This document shows positions 38,410-42,696 of a stretch of DNA of 42,696 bases, one piece after another. How positions within the stretch are numbered: position 1 is the stretch's first letter; every line of letters begins with the position of its first letter. Source of the DNA: Pseudomonas kitaguniensis. Lineage in GTDB: Bacteria; Pseudomonadota; Gammaproteobacteria; Pseudomonadales; Pseudomonadaceae. A model generated the notes under the pieces. The model worked only from the letters and a program-made list of their open reading frames with translations, searched no databases and was not told the DNA's origin. Both the position numbers and the translations under genes were made by a program. The stretch is taken from assembly GCF_009296165.1 (NCBI RefSeq), contig NZ_VUAZ01000071.1, forward strand, positions 1-42,696, in the 5' to 3' direction.

Positions 38410-39696
38410 TTACTCGGTTTTATCCTTGGCCTGATGCTTCACGATGATGTCCACCAAACGCTTGGCCAGCGCCGGGTAGTTTTCATCAAAGTGATGCCCG
38501 CCGGGCAGCTTCATCGCCTCACCAACAGCGGTCTTGTCGGTGCAGCCGCTCTCGTCGACTTCTTCGGCACCGTAGATGCACACCACTTTGTCAGCCGGCA
38601 GCTTGGCCATTTCCGGGCCGGTAGCGGCTTCTTTGCCGGCATTGCCCAGCCAGCCTTCCACTTCGATTTCAAAGCTGCCGGTGCGCGCGAACGCGAGCAG
38701 AATGATGGCATCGACGCGTTGCTGTTCGTTTTCCGGCAAGCGGTTGTAGATCGCCGGCAGTACGTCGGCACCGAACGAATAACCGGTCAGCACGAAGCGC
38801 TTGGTGCCCCACTTCTGACGGTAATGCTGCATCAGTTCGGTGAGGTCTTTGGCGCTTTGTTCCGGGGTTTTGTGCTGCCAGTAGTAGCGCAGGGTGTCGA
38901 TGCCGACCACCGGGTAGCCGATCTTGGCCATTTCACCGGCCACGTCGCGGTCCAGGTCACGCCAGCCGCCGTCACCGGAAAGGAACAGCGTAACAGTGTC
39001 TTTGGCCTGGCCAGCCGGTACTTCGACCACAGGAATCGCCAGGCCGCCGTTGTCCGAACCGACAAGCTGCTTGCGCAGTTCGTTGTTCAGCACTTGCGGG
39101 TAGTGAATGTCGTAGTCGCTGATGCTGGTGGTCGCGCGCGGTGTGTCGCGTACGAAACTGGCGCTTTCATCGTCCGGGTTATCGTTCCACGCCACCAGCC
39201 AATTGCCATGCGCGGCGGTTTTCGGCAGCGGGTCCTTGCACCCTTCCTGCACCAACGCGAAGCCAACAGAGATCGCGTTGGCCTTGTCGTCGTTCTGCGT
39301 GGCCAGCCAGCGCCAGGCGAGTGCCGCGCCAGGGCCGATGCCGCTGACCAGCGTCGCCGGGCCTTTAAGTTGGGCCAGTGCACTTTGCAAGGCTTGTTCT
39401 TGTAACGCACAGTCATCTTTGGGCAGGATCACTTGAACAATTTGCGCCGCGCCGCCTTGGCTCAGCGCGATCAGTTGGCTGTCGGTAAGGGTTTCATCGG
39501 CCATAACGGCCACCGCCACACGGGCTTTGGCAGTGCCTGCCGGGGTGACGCGGGTCATCACCGAACCGTCGGCCTGGGCCAGTTGCTCCAGAGCCGGTTG
39601 CGCGGCAGGGCGCTTCATGTACCAGAAGCCACCCGCCGAGATCAGCGCAAGCAGCACCACAAGGGCTAAGACATACCGCCAGGAGCGTCGAATCAT
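38410..39696 (-). CDS. AcvB/VirJ-family hydrolase
   Basis: A 428-residue protein anchored by an N-terminal membrane segment (YVLALVVLLALISAGGFWY), the rest periplasmic. The VirJ-like alpha/beta hydrolase domain starts near 230 (VTLFLSGDGGWRDLDRDVAGEMAKIGYPVVGID) and has the nucleophile elbow GYSFG with Ser307; a candidate His is in GGHHFDENY near the C-terminus. Agrobacterium AcvB and the P. aeruginosa homologue beside mprF hydrolyse aminoacyl-phosphatidylglycerol. Here the ATG overlaps the mprF stop by one base, which supports the same role. Confidence 0.88.
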   Translation of the reverse strand: MIRRSWRYVLALVVLLALISAGGFWYMKRPAAQPALEQLAQADGSVMTRVTPAGTAKARVAVAVMADETLTDSQLIALSQGGAAQIVQVILPKDDCALQEQALQSALAQLKGPATLVSGIGPGAALAWRWLATQNDDKANAISVGFALVQEGCKDPLPKTAAHGNWLVAWNDNPDDESASFVRDTPRATTSISDYDIHYPQVLNNELRKQLVGSDNGGLAIPVVEVPAGQAKDTVTLFLSGDGGWRDLDRDVAGEMAKIGYPVVGIDTLRYYWQHKTPEQSAKDLTELMQHYRQKWGTKRFVLTGYSFGADVLPAIYNRLPENEQQRVDAIILLAFARTGSFEIEVEGWLGNAGKEAATGPEMAKLPADKVVCIYGAEEVDESGCTDKTAVGEAMKLPGGHHFDENYPALAKRLVDIIVKHQAKDKTE

Positions 39697-42338
39697 CAGC
39701 GTTTCACCAATCCAGTCAAGCCGCCCGCAATCAGGGCGGCGGTATCAGCCAGTGCCACCAGCGGATCAAGTCCTGCGGGCACGGCCATATAACGGGGTTC
39801 CCAGTCAGGCTGGAACTTGTCTTTGAAGCGGCGTAAACCTTGGAAGTTATACAGTTGCTCGCCACGGCGGAACACCATCGAACCCAGGCGCTGGGTCAGT
39901 GGCGCGCCACGTCGTGGTTGCAGGCCCGACAACGGCACCATGCCGAGGCTGAAGCGGGCGTAGTCGTGGTTCTTATAATGTTGAATCAGGCCGACCATCA
40001 TAAATTCCATGGTCAGCTTTGGCGCGTCAGGGTGCGCACGCATCAAGTCGAGGCTGGCCAGGTCGTGATTGTAGGTCTCGAGCAGGTTGGCGAACGCCAC
40101 CGTGCGCCCTTCGAAGCGAATGATAGCGATGCGAAAGTGCTTGAGGTAGTCGTCGCTGAAGCGGCCCAGGGAGAAGCCCTTTTCGCGCACGTTCTTGCCG
40201 GTCAGCCAGGCATCCGAGATCACTTTGAGTTCGTCCATCGGCGCATGGCCCGGCTCGAAGATCTCCAGTGACAGACCGTCCCGCGTGCCCCGGTTCCAGG
40301 TGTAGCGCAGGTCCTTCATCTCTTTGCCCTTGGCTTCCAGGTCAAAGCGTTTCAGGTCGACGCGGGCTTCTTCGCCCAGCTTGATCGCGGTGAGGCCGAT
40401 GTCCATGTAGTACGGCAGGTTCTCGGCGCGCACCTGATAGAACACCGGGCGGGCGTGATGGATGTCGCACAGGTCGCGGAACTGCCAGATCATCTCGGCG
40501 CGCGGTTGCGTTGGCCCAATCGGGTCGTACAACGCCACCAGGCTGCGACCGCGGCGCGCGTACATCAGAAAGGCTTCGTCGTTGGGGTGAAACAGCAGCG
40601 CCTTGTCACCGGTCAGCGCCAGGCCGCCATCGGGTTGGGACGAGGCCATCAGAATTTTAGTCGCGCGGGCCAGTTCGTCCGGTGTCGGCAAGTGGATGAT
40701 CGGGCGTGCAGTGCGCAGCAGCCAGGTCAGCGACACAATCACCAGCAGCACCGCTGCACCCAGCAATGAGCGCAAGCCACGTGGGGCGTTGGCGTCGAGG
40801 GTGAACTGCCACCACAGTTGGTGGCTGTACGGCACGTCTTGATAGGCAAACAGCAGCAGCCAGATCGAAGCGCCCAGCACACACACGCTGGCCACCAGGT
40901 ACAGCGGCGAAAATGGCAGCTCGGTCAGGCGGCTGGCGCGGTAGAACGAGCGACGGAAGATCGCCAGCAACACCGCGGTCATGATCATCAAGCTGGCTTC
41001 TTCCCAGTCGAAGCCTTTGAGCAACGACAGCAGGGCGCCGGTCAGCAGCAGCACCATGGTCAGCATCCAGGCAGCCGACAAGCGTCGACGCAGGCCTTGA
41101 GCGAGCAACAGGCACAACACACCGATCAGGCTGGCACCAAAGTGCGAGGCATCAATCAGGCGGTGGGGAATCAGGAAGCCGATGTTTTCCAGGCGTGAGT
41201 CGATTTCTGGCGTGGCGCCGGAAAACAGCAGAACCACGCCTGACAAAAAAACCAGCACGGCCAGCACTGGTGCGGCCAGGCCCGAGGCAACCCGCAAACT
41301 TTGCTGGGTCTGGAACAGGCGCTGAGCTTCGTTGACCAGCAGGAACACGCAGGCGATCAGCAGCGGCAGCACCACGTAGATCATCCGGTACAGCAGCAGG
41401 GCGGCAGCCAACGGCGCGGCACCGAGTTTGTCGGCGAATGCCGCCAGCAGAATCGCTTCAAACACACCGACGCCGCCCGGTACATGGCTGAGTACGCCTG
41501 CGGCCAGGGCCAGCAGGTACACCAGCAGGAACGGGCCGAACGGCGGCGCTTCGGGCAGCAGCATATAAAGGACGGTGGCGGCAGCGGCGACGTCCAGCGC
41601 GGTGATGATCAGTTGCAGGAAGGTCAGGCGGCGGCCGGGCAGGCGCAGGGTGCGACGCCCAGCCTTGACCAACAGGTTGTCCGGGTAAGGTTGTTCCGGC
41701 AAACGGCGACGATAAATGCCGATGCACAGCGCGGCCGACAACAGCAGCACCGCACCGGCAATGCCACCGAGCAAGCCTTGCGATAAATGCAGGTAAGTCG
41801 ATGCAGCCGGCAAGTTGCTCAGCGTGGCCAAGGCGGCCAGCGGCGGCAGGGCAGTGCCGAGGGCCAGGCTGGCGAACACGGTCATGTGCGCCACTTCCGA
41901 AGCCCCGATGCCATGGCGTGCATATAAACGGTAGCGCACCGAACCGCCCGAGAGCATCGATAGACCGATGGCATTGCCGATGGCGAAGGCAGTGAAGCCA
42001 CCCAGGGCCAGGGTCTTGGCAGGCAGTTTTACCCCGGCGTAGCGCGCGCCGGAGAATTCATAGCCCAGCAGAATGATAAAACCTGCGACGGCCGCGCCAA
42101 ACGCACCCAGCAGGGCGGGCTTTGGCACTTCCAGTATCGAGTCGTGGAGGGCGTAGAGGTCCAGCTCCAGCAGCAAGTGTCGGCAGGCGATCAGGGCTAT
42201 TGCGAACAGCAACAGGGTAACGCCCAGCCCGATGGGCTGACGGTACTTGCTCAACAGATCCAGCCAACGCAAACGGGTGGGAGTGATCGGTTGTGTCGCT
42301 GTGACAGTGTCTTGTGGTTCAGACGAGTTGGCGCGCAT
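39696..42338 (-). CDS. mprF: Aminoacyl-phosphatidylglycerol synthase/flippase MprF
   Basis: Transfers an amino acid from its tRNA to phosphatidylglycerol and moves the lipid across the membrane, lowering surface charge. The 880-residue protein has about 14 membrane helices (flippase part, to about 540), followed by the DUF2156 synthase domain (KILMASSQPDGGLALTGDKALLFHPNDEAFLMYARRGRSLVALYDPIGP ... FSLGMVPLSGLQPRRGAPLTQRLGSMVFRRGEQLYNFQGLRRFKDKFQPDWEPRYMA). In Pseudomonas the product is alanyl- rather than lysyl-PG, as far as known. The ATG at 42338 has GAGGTG upstream. It is cotranscribed with the AcvB-type gene. Confidence 0.95.
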   Translation of the reverse strand: MRANSSEPQDTVTATQPITPTRLRWLDLLSKYRQPIGLGVTLLLFAIALIACRHLLLELDLYALHDSILEVPKPALLGAFGAAVAGFIILLGYEFSGARYAGVKLPAKTLALGGFTAFAIGNAIGLSMLSGGSVRYRLYARHGIGASEVAHMTVFASLALGTALPPLAALATLSNLPAASTYLHLSQGLLGGIAGAVLLLSAALCIGIYRRRLPEQPYPDNLLVKAGRRTLRLPGRRLTFLQLIITALDVAAAATVLYMLLPEAPPFGPFLLVYLLALAAGVLSHVPGGVGVFEAILLAAFADKLGAAPLAAALLLYRMIYVVLPLLIACVFLLVNEAQRLFQTQQSLRVASGLAAPVLAVLVFLSGVVLLFSGATPEIDSRLENIGFLIPHRLIDASHFGASLIGVLCLLLAQGLRRRLSAAWMLTMVLLLTGALLSLLKGFDWEEASLMIMTAVLLAIFRRSFYRASRLTELPFSPLYLVASVCVLGASIWLLLFAYQDVPYSHQLWWQFTLDANAPRGLRSLLGAAVLLVIVSLTWLLRTARPIIHLPTPDELARATKILMASSQPDGGLALTGDKALLFHPNDEAFLMYARRGRSLVALYDPIGPTQPRAEMIWQFRDLCDIHHARPVFYQVRAENLPYYMDIGLTAIKLGEEARVDLKRFDLEAKGKEMKDLRYTWNRGTRDGLSLEIFEPGHAPMDELKVISDAWLTGKNVREKGFSLGRFSDDYLKHFRIAIIRFEGRTVAFANLLETYNHDLASLDLMRAHPDAPKLTMEFMMVGLIQHYKNHDYARFSLGMVPLSGLQPRRGAPLTQRLGSMVFRRGEQLYNFQGLRRFKDKFQPDWEPRYMAVPAGLDPLVALADTAALIAGGLTGLVKR

Positions 42339-42619
42339 CAATCACCTCGTGGATTGTGCGCGACAGGATGGAGGTATCCAGCCAAGTTACCAATCCCTAT
42401 GGACAAAATAATTACAAATATTAACGCTTATCGCCGGGTGGGGCGACAGCGGCCATTGGTCGTAGAGGGTAGCGCTTGAGCATTGAGCATAGCTTGCAAT
42501 GACATGGACTCTACAAACCGCATACGGTTTCATGAAAGATGCCATGCCATTGTTTCAGAAGAAGCTTTTTTTATCAGATTACAAAAAAACTCTTTCGTAG
42601 TAGCCTTTTTTTGATGTTT

Positions 42620-42686
<67 letters not shown>

Positions 42687-42696
42687 AGCTTACGTA

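Overview
The window reads as chromosome of a fluorescent Pseudomonas, probably of the P. fluorescens group. The coding is GC-rich. The gene order mltF-purL / nag cluster / purT / corC-like / ccsA-like / ffh / rpsP-rimM-trmD-rplS / xerD-dsbC-hom-thrC / recJ matches what I remember of the corresponding Pseudomonas core region. The gaps carry the REP/REPIN palindromes typical of this group (cores like GTGGGAGCGGGCTTGCTCGCGA).

Layout. 0-6.1 kb: mltF on the minus strand, divergent from purL, with a short YqfO/Nif3-like gene behind purL. 6.1-8.3 kb: a small accessory patch. It holds an exported RidA-like protein flanked by two near-identical terminators, a REPIN, a structured leader followed by a decayed small ORF, and a pectin/pectate lyase gene with an excellent LexA box over its promoter. 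8.4-15.6 kb: a complete N-acetylglucosamine PTS operon on the minus strand, reading nagR-nagA-nagB-nagF-nagE, with repeated TGGTATT candidate operators upstream. 15.8-20.3 kb: an L,D-transpeptidase, two Nudix hydrolases, a gamma-carbonic anhydrase, a DUF1289 protein, a VUT-family transporter and purT. 20.4-24 kb, minus strand: an MFS transporter, a CorC/HlyC-type CBS protein and a cytochrome c assembly-like membrane protein. 24.2-32.7 kb, plus strand: ffh, the rpsP-rimM-trmD-rplS operon, xerD, dsbC, hom and thrC. 32.8-38.3 kb: a small membrane protein, a DUF3509 protein, a periplasmic binding-protein-like gene overlapping a CoA transferase, yaeQ and recJ. 38.4-42.7 kb, minus strand: mprF overlapping an AcvB/VirJ-type hydrolase gene, and a 5'-incomplete initiator tRNA-Met at the edge.

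How the parts fit. The nag operon imports GlcNAc and converts it to fructose-6-phosphate. MltF and the L,D-transpeptidase act on the cell wall. purL and purT serve purine synthesis, hom and thrC threonine synthesis. The ffh/rpsP block is translation and protein targeting. mprF and acvB make up a likely 'add and remove' pair for aminoacyl-phosphatidylglycerol.

Two things stand out. First, the plant-polymer lyase has no visible signal peptide and appears to be under direct SOS (LexA) control. Second, four otherwise intact genes (MFS transporter, hom, thrC, recJ) are each broken by one or two single-base losses in short runs of one base. Restoring those bases returns full-length proteins, and the terminal tRNA also has an extra base in an A run. 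This points to consensus-sequence error more than to gene decay, and the affected genes should be read as probably functional. I did not find a CRISPR array, prophage, transposase or a clearly new multi-gene system.
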